Virus record (IMG/VR): IMGVR_UViG_3300025122_000149
Coordinates: 1-24,418 of that record
From: a virus
Direction: 5' to 3' (one strand)
DNA: 24,418 bases
The position numbers and the translations under genes were made by a program. Every line of letters begins with the position of its first letter. The stretch's first letter is position 1. Below the pieces are notes generated by a model that worked only from the letters and a program-made list of their open reading frames with translations, was not told where the DNA came from and did not search any database. Below are positions 1-7,889 of this stretch, in pieces.

Positions 1-661
1 AATAATAACATAAGTCGCGAGGAGTGTCAAGGTCAAAAAGCCATTTTTCTTCTAAATTTTTCATGTTCAGCATGGCCACACTGCGGATGCGATTAATCTC
101 GGCCGGCCGAGCCATCACTCCCACTTCCGGCTCTGCATGGGCGAAGTAATTAAGGTAGTGCGCAGTTGAAAAAATGGAGGAATTCAGCCGATCAAAATAG
201 CTTTTAATAGGAACTTCCCCCAGCGCATCTTCTATGCTCATGTTGGATAATAAAGTGATAGAGTTAAACACACCGGAGCGCGCATACTCTTGCAGCACCC
301 CATACACTACGTTTTCAATCAACTTGGGAATACCGGTTAAAAGAGTAGTGTCTGGTTTAATATAGAATACATCAACCTTCTTGTGTTTCAACTGCTCCAA
401 CACAGCCAATGAATAATTGGAACTATAAGAAGAGCCCATTATAAATACTTGGACATGATCGTCCACGGTAGAGAAAAACTTTGTCAAGTCCGGAGGTTGA
501 TTTTCGTATTCCTCTGGTTCTTCAAAACGTTTTAATTTGAATTTATACTTAGACGTACGAGCTACCTTATCATTCAACACATAAACATTATATTGAGGTG
601 TTTTGCTAAATTTTTCTGCAATGGCCGAAGCACCATTGCCGATACCAATTATAGAAATCAT
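1..661 (-). CDS. Tubulin/FtsZ-superfamily-like protein, C-terminus beyond window
   Basis: My own translation from the ATG at 661 to the left edge is open for 220 codons. The start overlaps the polymerase stop as ATGA, so the two genes are probably translationally coupled. Residues 1-17 read ISIIGIGNGASAIAEKF, like the glycine-rich first loop of FtsZ. Residues 70-110 (VQVFIMGSSYSSNYSLAVL, then a beta strand ending YIKPDTTLLTG) line up by eye with the FtsZ stretch holding the GGGTGTG tubulin signature and the following TKPF.FEG strand. Residues 111-170 match the helix-strand-helix that follows, including a strand ITLLSNMSIEDAL at the place of FtsZ LITIPNDKLL. The signature loop is degenerate (GSSYSSN), so normal GTP hydrolysis is doubtful. 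A Rossmann-type nucleotide-binding protein is the main alternative. The role is unknown; filament formation or particle positioning would be inference. Confidence 0.55.
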   Translation of the reverse strand, partial: MISIIGIGNGASAIAEKFSKTPQYNVYVLNDKVARTSKYKFKLKRFEEPEEYENQPPDLTKFFSTVDDHVQVFIMGSSYSSNYSLAVLEQLKHKKVDVFYIKPDTTLLTGIPKLIENVVYGVLQEYARSGVFNSITLLSNMSIEDALGEVPIKSYFDRLNSSIFSTAHYLNYFAHAEPEVGVMARPAEINRIRSVAMLNMKNLEEKWLFDLDTPRDLCYY

Positions 662-1842
662 AAGTTTAAATCTTTTAAATCCAAATAGTTTTTGCCGGCG
701 CGCAAATTAACAAGGTAGTTCCCAATTTGATTGTCTGCGAAAGTATCTCGTATTTCCGCAATCATCTCCCGTTCTTCATCAGCCATGTCGATCACTAATT
801 CATCATGCACGATGTGTGACACAAACGATTTCTTTCCTTCAAGCATCTTATCTACCACGACTGCGCGCTCTATTACCAAATCGGCGGTGGTGCTTTGGAT
901 TAAATAGTTCAGTGCTTTACGTTTGTCCACCTTAATCTTGCGCCCAAATGGTGTTAAAATATGATCATCCCGGTACCAAGCCTCTAATACCTTTTCTCTA
1001 TCATAAACCTCCGTTTCAATAGCTTCAGACTCGGGGTTGTACAGCCAACTGAACAATAAGGTTTTAGCCTCTTCTCGCGTCACGCCCCCACCAAAAATGT
1101 TTTTTACGTTCCATTGATGAATGTCTTGCGAAGGCTGCGCCTGTTCAGAGAGACCCATCAACGTTCTCACCTCGGCCCCATTATAATCCAAAGACAAAAA
1201 CCAATCGTTCTTCGGTTTTATTAATTGACGAAATCCACGCTGGGAAGTTAGGATGGGAAATGATTCTGGGAATGTGGTTAGGCGACCGGTCACTGTACCA
1301 AATAAATTATAATTGATATAATGCGGGCCCTCCAATAATTTCTTGGCCATGGCTCGGGATGGAGTGCTATAAAAAAGTTCTTTACAGTTGTCTGGATTAA
1401 GCTGCAGTGTTTGAAATTTTATCTTATACAACAGTTTGGTAGCATCCATGAGGTGCTCGTAGCACGGCGGCTTATCATATGTCGTAAGCACATGTTCAGT
1501 AATTTTATTTTTTATCTCGCAAAACTCTTTTAGAAAGTCTTCTGGTACCAACTCAAAAATACAGTGGTCTCGCAAGTTGATTTTAGCAATTCGAAAGGAT
1601 TGTGCATAAGCTTTTAATCGTCGCTGCGCTTTTGCTAGCGGATCTTTAAGAGACGCGGGTGCTATTCTTTCTAGGGGCGCGCCCTCGCAGTACAAGGAGG
1701 CATATTCAATGTTCCCATCCGATAAAAACCCAGTATATTTCCATGTTTGTGCTATCTCTTCGGGCCAATTATCAAAATATAACTGGCCGTTCGCATAAAC
1801 ACCGACACATTCTGTTTTATCATCCAACGCTTGAAAAATCAC
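658..1842 (-). CDS. Family A DNA polymerase, polymerase domain only
   Basis: This 394-aa protein carries the palm and fingers motifs of the Pol I family. TGRLTTFPESFPILT at 185-199 matches the TGRLSS...NLQNIP motif. Motif A is LDYNGAEVR with Asp219. Motif B is R256-x3-K260-x3-F264-x3-Y268. Q316 sits in the QxTAAD-type motif, and motif C is HDE at 346-348. Phe at 264 corresponds to E. coli Phe762. The residue after Tyr268 is Asn rather than the usual Gly. The first ~170 residues show no 3'-5' exonuclease motif and no 5' nuclease, so proofreading would have to come from elsewhere. The start is GTG at 1842, because the ATG at 1844 runs straight into TGA and no other in-frame start precedes the upstream stop. 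It lies 14 nt after the 411-aa structural-type gene with no promoter of its own visible, so it is probably expressed with late genes. T4 relatives usually use a family B polymerase (gp43). Confidence 0.9.
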   Translation of the reverse strand: MIFQALDDKTECVGVYANGQLYFDNWPEEIAQTWKYTGFLSDGNIEYASLYCEGAPLERIAPASLKDPLAKAQRRLKAYAQSFRIAKINLRDHCIFELVPEDFLKEFCEIKNKITEHVLTTYDKPPCYEHLMDATKLLYKIKFQTLQLNPDNCKELFYSTPSRAMAKKLLEGPHYINYNLFGTVTGRLTTFPESFPILTSQRGFRQLIKPKNDWFLSLDYNGAEVRTLMGLSEQAQPSQDIHQWNVKNIFGGGVTREEAKTLLFSWLYNPESEAIETEVYDREKVLEAWYRDDHILTPFGRKIKVDKRKALNYLIQSTTADLVIERAVVVDKMLEGKKSFVSHIVHDELVIDMADEEREMIAEIRDTFADNQIGNYLVNLRAGKNYLDLKDLNL

Positions 1843-1856
1843 ATCAACCCCGTTCT

Positions 1857-3092
1857 TTAATAGTTACCTGACGACACGCTAGTTAGAGTACGCGACGCCT
1901 CAGTAGATGTTGCATGTATGTACTCTATAATATAACTCAAAGAGCCCCGATAGTCAAATGTTTTGTTAAGAATTCTTTCGAATATCTGTAGGGCCGTGTT
2001 GCGCCCTTGATTATAATAAAGCTCAAGACTATCATCTATTAACATTTCTTCTTCAAACGCTTTAAATTGAGATTCCTCTTCCCAAAAACGGATTTTAAAA
2101 TACAATTTTAAAAAAGTTGAATCAGGATAATTATTTTCTATTTGAGCAGGCGTATAGCTCTGAGGAACAATGATGTTGTTCTTAGTGCTCCCATTACAAT
2201 ATTCCACTTCAAGAAAGTTCTTAAGCTTAACTTTATTATACAGCCCCAAAAGAAAAAATTTAAATTGCTTATAGAAAATTAGGTCAGCCGAGGTATATCC
2301 CCCGTTTAATACAAGATCTGTGCCACCGAGTCCATAGTTGGCGGCGTAGGCAATCATAGGAGAAGAACCAATATCGGCCACAAGGCGCCATGGCACAAAA
2401 CGATCTACCATAAACCCATACGACCGACAGGCGTTCACATAAAATTCCCAATTTTTGCTCTTCACAAATCGATTGATTTTTTCCTCATCGTTAGTATAAT
2501 TCAAATCAGCTATTTCAACGACGAGCCCGGAACAGTTCATTGGGCACAGCCGGCTTTTAATATAAGCCGGCAACGTAAAAGGAAATCGTCTGGCACTTTT
2601 TTCTAATAAGATTTCTACTTCGGTTAAAAATTCATCAAAATTTTTAACTCTTATTTTTCGACGCGTAAACTCCGTTGCAATTGTAGTTTGATAGGTCGAT
2701 AGATATTGGCCGTACAGCGCTTGCGGATCTTGGTAGGCTTTATACACCACCAAGTTACTCAGAAATGTATCGTCTTTGCTGATTTGTCCACTTGCTGCGC
2801 ATCTTTTGAATTGAGCATTGAGATCATTGAAAGCATCTACCACAAAACTTGCTGCCCTTAAATTTTTGGCGGCTGCATTGCTTTTATTAAAAGCTTTAAT
2901 GGGAAGGCGCGCCGGCACAATAGGCATGAAGAGTCGATTAACGCGTCCGTATAATAGCTTTTCTCCAAAATTAAAATTAACCAAATTTTTATACTCTTCT
3001 GCAGTGCTGGCCAATGTTCCCCAATAAATATTTCTCTTGTTAAAAAGATCTCGCGTAGATTCTTTATTTGATTCGGCGTAATAGATTCCCAT
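1857..3092 (-). CDS. Putative virion/baseplate protein of unknown function (411 aa)
   Basis: I do not recognise a named family. The protein is rich in Tyr, Phe and Asn, soluble in character, without signal peptide or clear membrane segment. The middle, from about 170 to 270, has conserved-looking stretches such as LPAYIKSRLCPMNCSGLVVE and ACRSYGFMVDRFVPWRLVAD, and a Gly-Ala-rich part around 245-265. It starts only 3 nt after the stop of the 1134-aa baseplate-type gene and ends 14 nt before the polymerase, so it belongs to the same transcript. Position downstream of the tape measure and gp53-like genes suggests a baseplate or tail-tip role; this is inference from context only. Confidence 0.6.
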   Translation of the reverse strand: MGIYYAESNKESTRDLFNKRNIYWGTLASTAEEYKNLVNFNFGEKLLYGRVNRLFMPIVPARLPIKAFNKSNAAAKNLRAASFVVDAFNDLNAQFKRCAASGQISKDDTFLSNLVVYKAYQDPQALYGQYLSTYQTTIATEFTRRKIRVKNFDEFLTEVEILLEKSARRFPFTLPAYIKSRLCPMNCSGLVVEIADLNYTNDEEKINRFVKSKNWEFYVNACRSYGFMVDRFVPWRLVADIGSSPMIAYAANYGLGGTDLVLNGGYTSADLIFYKQFKFFLLGLYNKVKLKNFLEVEYCNGSTKNNIIVPQSYTPAQIENNYPDSTFLKLYFKIRFWEEESQFKAFEEEMLIDDSLELYYNQGRNTALQIFERILNKTFDYRGSLSYIIEYIHATSTEASRTLTSVSSGNY

Positions 3093-3095
3093 TTT

Positions 3096-6000
3096 CTAAA
3101 ATAAATCCTCCGTCCCTTCATCCAACTTCGTGGTTACTGTATCGGTTAGTTCCAAAATCTTTTCCTCCGTAAGGCTCTCGAAAAATCCTTTGTCCTCTGA
3201 GTTGCTTAAATTTTTCACCCACGCCGGACACTTAGATTTGCTATTGGTTCCTGCCTCGCGTTGGCGCTCGCGCGCATCTTCACACTCTTGATTTTCCTGT
3301 TCACCTTCTATTTGAGCAACCCACTTGGCTGTAATTTTTGTCTCTGCTTTGCCGGGAGCAAAGTTATGTTCTGAACGAATAATCATACAATACCCTCCAA
3401 TACCATATCGTGTCAAGTCTAGTAAAAGCTCTTCACTATCATAAGCTACCGTATTAGGTGCAAAGCCGCGCGGATCTACGAATATGTAGGTACCCGGAAA
3501 AGTTTTAGCATTCGCATAACAATCTACATTAACATCGTATACCTCGCGTAGCTGTTGCAAGCCGTCGAAGCCTTCTTTTTGGAAACGTACTTCTTTCAAA
3601 TATTTAGCATCAGTTTTAGAAAGACTAATTGTCTTTACGATGCCGCGGGGACGACCAATCAGGTAATGAAAAATACCATTGGACTCGTCTTCACTACGTT
3701 TGCCATTCATCTTTTCTATCGGCTGTGTGCGACCGGCAAAGTAGACCAAATAATTCATTTCGTTTTGAACGCCGCCGTCCCCAAGAGGAAGATCACGCGG
3801 TCCCGAAATATTGAGCAACGGGATGGGCAGGCCCGCAGCTTTAATATTGAGGACAGAAGTATTGCCATGGCTAATTAAATATTTAGTTATTTCATCATGC
3901 TTGGAATTACTATCTTTATAAGATGTGACGGCAGCTTGATTCACTCGCACTTTTTGTTTAGTAGAAAAGCCGCGGAAACAGGTGTCGTTGTTTAAAAAGT
4001 TTTTAACGAGATCGTTGAGCAAATCATTTAAAAATTTACTTAGGTTATATCGTGTCTCTTCTCGTTTAAGAAGTTTATCGGTTAGCCACTCTAAAAAATA
4101 ACGAACCGAAACTGGCACATCTCCAAAATTGATATGACGCATCGTTTCACCATCGCGAGGATCCATTATTTCCACGGGCCCCAACACAGCTCTAAATTTT
4201 TCAAACTGTTTTTTAAACTGCTTATGAGAATCTATTTCTTGGTCCTTTTCCTCCTCGTCTAGATTGAGAAGTTTGCCGTGATCATAAACATCTCCGTCAG
4301 AAAAAGTCTCTAGTCTCTTCCCAATCCCATGTAAAATTACATCTAATAGATCGCTTACATAAAAAAATCCGATGTTTTCTTCAGTGGGGTTTGTCGCCCT
4401 CAAAGACAGTTCCAGTTGGGATTTAAGCTTCTCATCGGCCGCACCTTCATCTTCCCATTGACCTTTATATTCGTTCATTAAATCTGTATCTAATTCATCA
4501 GCGGGAGAATCTAATATCTCCGGTCCTCCTTCTTGTTCAAAGAAGGGCCCCAGCGTGTTAAACGTTTTAAGAGTCTGGTGTGTAACGTTAATGTATCGTA
4601 TTTTATCTGCTTCTCTCATTCGCGTTAGGAGAGACCTCATATTCTCAAATTTGTCTACGCGAATGTCACCATTTTTAGCAAGGGACTCTTTCCATTCTGC
4701 TATCTCTTCTGATTTACACAGCTTGCTTAATTCTTCATATTGATATTTTCGCGCCATGACGCGGATGGCTACGCCCTCCTCGTAAAAAATATCAAACTGA
4801 GGCTGATCATAAAAATCCTCCACAAAGGCCAAATAATTAATAGTAAAAGTCACTCGTCCCATATCATCAATATTAAATTCATGGATGGTGGGGGTTAAAT
4901 TTAAAGTCACATAGGATTCTGCAATCGCACTCAACAAAGCCTGTCGTTCGGATTCGGTTTTATTGGTAAACCATGTTTCCTCTACGGGGCGCGCAAACCC
5001 AACAATGGCCTTAAGTCTAAAATGTAATTTACTTAGTTCGCTTTGCGCCTCTGGGGAATTTTGCCACGAACACTGGAGCGGCTCGTTAACGTCAGGCTCA
5101 TTTGCCGCTCCCCGTTTGTCCGACCATGTTTTTAATGCCAGCTGCGCATACTGGTATGGGCGAGTTAGGTATTTAGGGTTATCGGGATCGGTGTTGTCCT
5201 TGTATGTGGCAGTGCGCAATTTAAGTAACTCATCAAAACTGCTAGCAAAAATAGTTAATTTAGCTTTAATACTTTTTTTAGCCGCGAAGGGGTTATTGCC
5301 GTCATAGGTAAAGGAAAAATCTTTTATCCCTGTTCCAAAGCCGCGCTTTGTCGTATCTGCAAAGAGACTTTCCACATCGCCGGCGGAAGCATATGCATCA
5401 AAATTAAATTCATGTTGGTACTCGGTGCCATTTTCATCAAAAACTTTAAAAATTCTAATCATGGGCTGCAAACTAGAAAGTTCAGGTGTGGCCATATCAA
5501 AAAATTTGTTTTGAGCGGGGTGTTGAGTCACCCGATTCATAAATCCATAGGGATCACCGTTCACCAAGAGCGAAGCATTTCCCGCATTAGCATAATAAGG
5601 CAGCGGTTTGACCCAGCTTTCGTTCTCCACAGGCATCGGAGAGGATGAAGGAATCCTTTCCAGCTCTCTCTTAGCGCCGGCGAGATTATAAATTTGGGCC
5701 AGCAAGAAACACTGTTCTTTAAAATTAATTTGGGTGCGCCAAAAAGAAGCAACAACCGCTTTTTCAAGAGCCTGGAAGTCTTCTTGATTTTCTTTAAGGG
5801 CGGCCTCAGAGTTTTTGGCTGATCCTGTCCCATAGTCCTCAGCAAAAGCTTGACGCATATTGCCCATACGATCCATGTACTCTCCCAGGTCACCCTGCAT
5901 CGTAAGAGCCGCACAGGTTTGTAGGCCTAATTCATACATGACACTAATGGAATCACCCAAACAATTTCCTCTATACCATCCATATGATTTTTGGCCTGGG

Positions 6001-6500
6001 CTGTAGCTGGGAAGATCCTCTATTTTCTTTTGATAACCTTCGTGCCACTCCTCCAGCCTAAGATTGTTGCTCGTTAATTCATTAATTTGCGACAACGTGA
6101 GAGTATATAATTTATCTGCCGGCAGCCTGTCAGTTAAAAGAGTCATCAAAGTGCCCGTGTTGTCGTCGGCGTAAACGACAGCGTCCTGAGCTTGGGCCTT
6201 GAGAATGTCACTATTAAATTCCTCGCTTGCCGATTTAAGGGCGCTCATAAATGCAGCGAGGGTGCCGAAAGGATTGGCATTGGTTCCCGTTATCGCCGTA
6301 TTAGTAAAGTAATCACTTTTACTAAATTGCTCGGGGTGTGGGCAACTGTCCTGGCTGTACCAGGGTGTTGCCTCGTCAATTTGCTCCCATTGGGCCGCGG
6401 CAGCATCATGTAAACTATCGAGATAATCAACCGCAAATTCATACATTCCGCTGTAGTCAATAAGTGGGGTGTCTTTTGTGAAGCAAATGTCTTTTGCCAT
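3096..6500 (-). CDS. Large baseplate-type structural protein (1134 aa)
   Basis: This is the largest gene in the window. It starts 1 nt after the stop of the LysM/gp53-like gene, so its ribosome binding site lies inside that gene. Residues 1-300 are mainly helical and acidic. About 345-575 looks like a beta-rich tail domain, with MIRIFKVFDENGTEYQHEF, a segment GFGTGIKDFSFTYDGNNPF at 387-405, then KAKLTIFASSFDELLKLR and later HEFNIDDMGRVTFTINY. The region from about 590 to 830 is charged and helical. The last third has an LLNISGPRDLPLG segment and a pattern near the C-terminus (YIFVDPRGFAPN, then YGIGGYCMIIRSEHNFAPG) that I associate with hub or baseplate proteins of large myoviruses. A central baseplate hub/wedge component is likely, but I cannot assign it to a specific T4 protein. 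No enzymatic motif was seen. Confidence 0.6.
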   Translation of the reverse strand: MAKDICFTKDTPLIDYSGMYEFAVDYLDSLHDAAAAQWEQIDEATPWYSQDSCPHPEQFSKSDYFTNTAITGTNANPFGTLAAFMSALKSASEEFNSDILKAQAQDAVVYADDNTGTLMTLLTDRLPADKLYTLTLSQINELTSNNLRLEEWHEGYQKKIEDLPSYSPGQKSYGWYRGNCLGDSISVMYELGLQTCAALTMQGDLGEYMDRMGNMRQAFAEDYGTGSAKNSEAALKENQEDFQALEKAVVASFWRTQINFKEQCFLLAQIYNLAGAKRELERIPSSSPMPVENESWVKPLPYYANAGNASLLVNGDPYGFMNRVTQHPAQNKFFDMATPELSSLQPMIRIFKVFDENGTEYQHEFNFDAYASAGDVESLFADTTKRGFGTGIKDFSFTYDGNNPFAAKKSIKAKLTIFASSFDELLKLRTATYKDNTDPDNPKYLTRPYQYAQLALKTWSDKRGAANEPDVNEPLQCSWQNSPEAQSELSKLHFRLKAIVGFARPVEETWFTNKTESERQALLSAIAESYVTLNLTPTIHEFNIDDMGRVTFTINYLAFVEDFYDQPQFDIFYEEGVAIRVMARKYQYEELSKLCKSEEIAEWKESLAKNGDIRVDKFENMRSLLTRMREADKIRYINVTHQTLKTFNTLGPFFEQEGGPEILDSPADELDTDLMNEYKGQWEDEGAADEKLKSQLELSLRATNPTEENIGFFYVSDLLDVILHGIGKRLETFSDGDVYDHGKLLNLDEEEKDQEIDSHKQFKKQFEKFRAVLGPVEIMDPRDGETMRHINFGDVPVSVRYFLEWLTDKLLKREETRYNLSKFLNDLLNDLVKNFLNNDTCFRGFSTKQKVRVNQAAVTSYKDSNSKHDEITKYLISHGNTSVLNIKAAGLPIPLLNISGPRDLPLGDGGVQNEMNYLVYFAGRTQPIEKMNGKRSEDESNGIFHYLIGRPRGIVKTISLSKTDAKYLKEVRFQKEGFDGLQQLREVYDVNVDCYANAKTFPGTYIFVDPRGFAPNTVAYDSEELLLDLTRYGIGGYCMIIRSEHNFAPGKAETKITAKWVAQIEGEQENQECEDARERQREAGTNSKSKCPAWVKNLSNSEDKGFFESLTEEKILELTDTVTTKLDEGTEDLF

Positions 6501-6501
6501 T

Positions 6502-6840
6502 TTATGCCAGCCCCAATGCCTTTAGGGCGCTTTCCACATTTATTGGAATATAAATTACAGCGCCATTTTTAATATCAGCTTCGCAGGGAATGGCGTTCCA
6601 CCATGCAATCACCCACCAGAAACGCGAATCCCCATAATGTTGGTGTGCCAGTTTATATAGGCGGTCTCCGTATTTCCAAATGTGCGCATTAGTGATCGTA
6701 TTGGCGCGCTCGGACCTAGTAGGATTTTTGAGGCGCGGTGTCTCATAGTGTTTTATCACTTTAAGTCCCCTCGATTCGCGAAGTGGCTCGTAATATTCAC
6801 TAGCGTTAGTTAAAATTCTAAATTTATTATATCTTCCCAT
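6502..6840 (-). CDS. LysM-like baseplate wedge protein (gp53-like)
   Basis: This 112-aa protein has a single LysM-like fold signature. After a basic N-terminus, residues 52-103 read WKYGDRLYKLAHQHYGD, then SRFWWVIAWWN, then IKNGAVIYIPIN. That order (DxLYKLA..YYGD...WW.IA..N......I..G..I.IP) is shared by T4 gp53-type wedge proteins and P2 gpX-type tail proteins. In T4, gp53 joins wedges around the hub during baseplate assembly. Small size and position between the 340-aa tail protein and the large baseplate-type protein fit this role. It is a structural LysM domain, so no peptidoglycan-degrading activity should be assumed. Confidence 0.75.
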   Translation of the reverse strand: MGRYNKFRILTNASEYYEPLRESRGLKVIKHYETPRLKNPTRSERANTITNAHIWKYGDRLYKLAHQHYGDSRFWWVIAWWNAIPCEADIKNGAVIYIPINVESALKALGLA

Positions 6841-6851
6841 AATTAATATTA

Positions 6852-7874
6852 CTACGACAGGTCAAATTCTGAAATTAATTGTTCTGTCCACTCGTCGGAT
6901 GCAAGATTCGTGTCTTGTTGAGCTGAATTGTAATCCTCCTCTAGTTCGGTCTTTGCTGCTTCTGGATCTTGATAGCTTTCGTTGTCTGGATTTAGTTGAG
7001 CGTTAAGCTCCGCAGTAGCAGGCTGGAACACAATTTCGTCCGGGGGCTCAATCGGTTCGGATGTATTAATAGCATAAGGCCATACCTCATTCGTAAACAT
7101 AACCGGATTTTCCTCATCGCCAGTCGCTGTCCACCCCAAAGCGTGTTCGTGAATGGGAGAAAATGAAATATTAACATCGATATGTTTAGGCATAATAACC
7201 CCACTTCCTTCGTTAAATCCTCCGCCATCTGGGGTCTCCAAATTATGATTTACCGTAACGTTATCAATCACCCCTAAGAGGCCCTGGTCCGGGTCTACAT
7301 TCATGGGATATTTATTTTTGATATAGTATTCATAGTCCAAATAGCCTGTAGCTTTTTCCTCGCGGATGCCGCTCAATGTTTCTACCAACGCTCCATGAGA
7401 TGTGGTGTCTTGTAAAAGATTCATTACTTTTAATCGTACCATCGGGGACTGAGAAATTGTTTGAGCAAACACGTCACCCCCGAGGGTAGTGTAGTTAGGG
7501 TATAAGAATTGAAGTAGTGTTTGAACTTTTCCTAAATTTTGGAACGCTTCGCTTTGAGACTCCGCTGGTACCTTAAATCCTAAAGTAATTTTACGTTGAG
7601 TGTTTTTGAAAAGATAAATGGGATCAGCGCGGCCGTATACAGTTTCCGAGGCCCACTCAGAATTATAAGTTTCGGTAAAGGTAGTTATAAAAGCTTTAAA
7701 AAATACAGCCGTTTGGCTCGGCATATGCAAAAAAGAAATATACATCTTCTTATGATTTGCATACGCGTCGGTGGCCTTAATTAAGGCGTTTGTATCGGAC
7801 TGGCCGGTTGCGTTTTCTGTATATTTCTGCGAGTTAAACTCTGCGTCGAAGAGCCATTTGTAGTTTGTTGCCAT
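6852..7874 (-). CDS. Baseplate / tail-tube-initiator-like structural protein (340 aa)
   Basis: The first ~200 residues form a compact beta-rich domain with a typical tail-protein signature at about 60-125: FITTFTETYNSEWASETVYG, then RADPIYLFKNTQRKITLGFK, then a helix with EAFQNLGKVQTLLQFLYPNY. This pattern (W.SE.VYGR.DPI..F..T.R.I.L.F.V.A.S..EA..NL) is common in myovirus proteins that sit at the tube-baseplate junction. The C-terminal ~70 residues (from about 265) are acidic, Asn/Glu/Pro-rich and probably disordered. It begins 15 nt after the tape measure stop and ends 11 nt before the gp53-like gene. The exact T4 counterpart (gp48 or gp54 type) is uncertain. Confidence 0.6.
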   Translation of the reverse strand: MATNYKWLFDAEFNSQKYTENATGQSDTNALIKATDAYANHKKMYISFLHMPSQTAVFFKAFITTFTETYNSEWASETVYGRADPIYLFKNTQRKITLGFKVPAESQSEAFQNLGKVQTLLQFLYPNYTTLGGDVFAQTISQSPMVRLKVMNLLQDTTSHGALVETLSGIREEKATGYLDYEYYIKNKYPMNVDPDQGLLGVIDNVTVNHNLETPDGGGFNEGSGVIMPKHIDVNISFSPIHEHALGWTATGDEENPVMFTNEVWPYAINTSEPIEPPDEIVFQPATAELNAQLNPDNESYQDPEAAKTELEEDYNSAQQDTNLASDEWTEQLISEFDLS

Positions 7875-7889
7875 TTTTATCCCTCCATC

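Noticed and set aside
901-908. Copy of the promoter-like octamer inside the polymerase gene
   Set aside because: It lies deep within coding sequence, far from any start codon; about one chance copy is expected in this length.
5561-5914. 117-aa minus-strand open frame
   Set aside because: Lies in another frame of the 1134-aa structural gene; Leu/Arg-rich composition and no start context.
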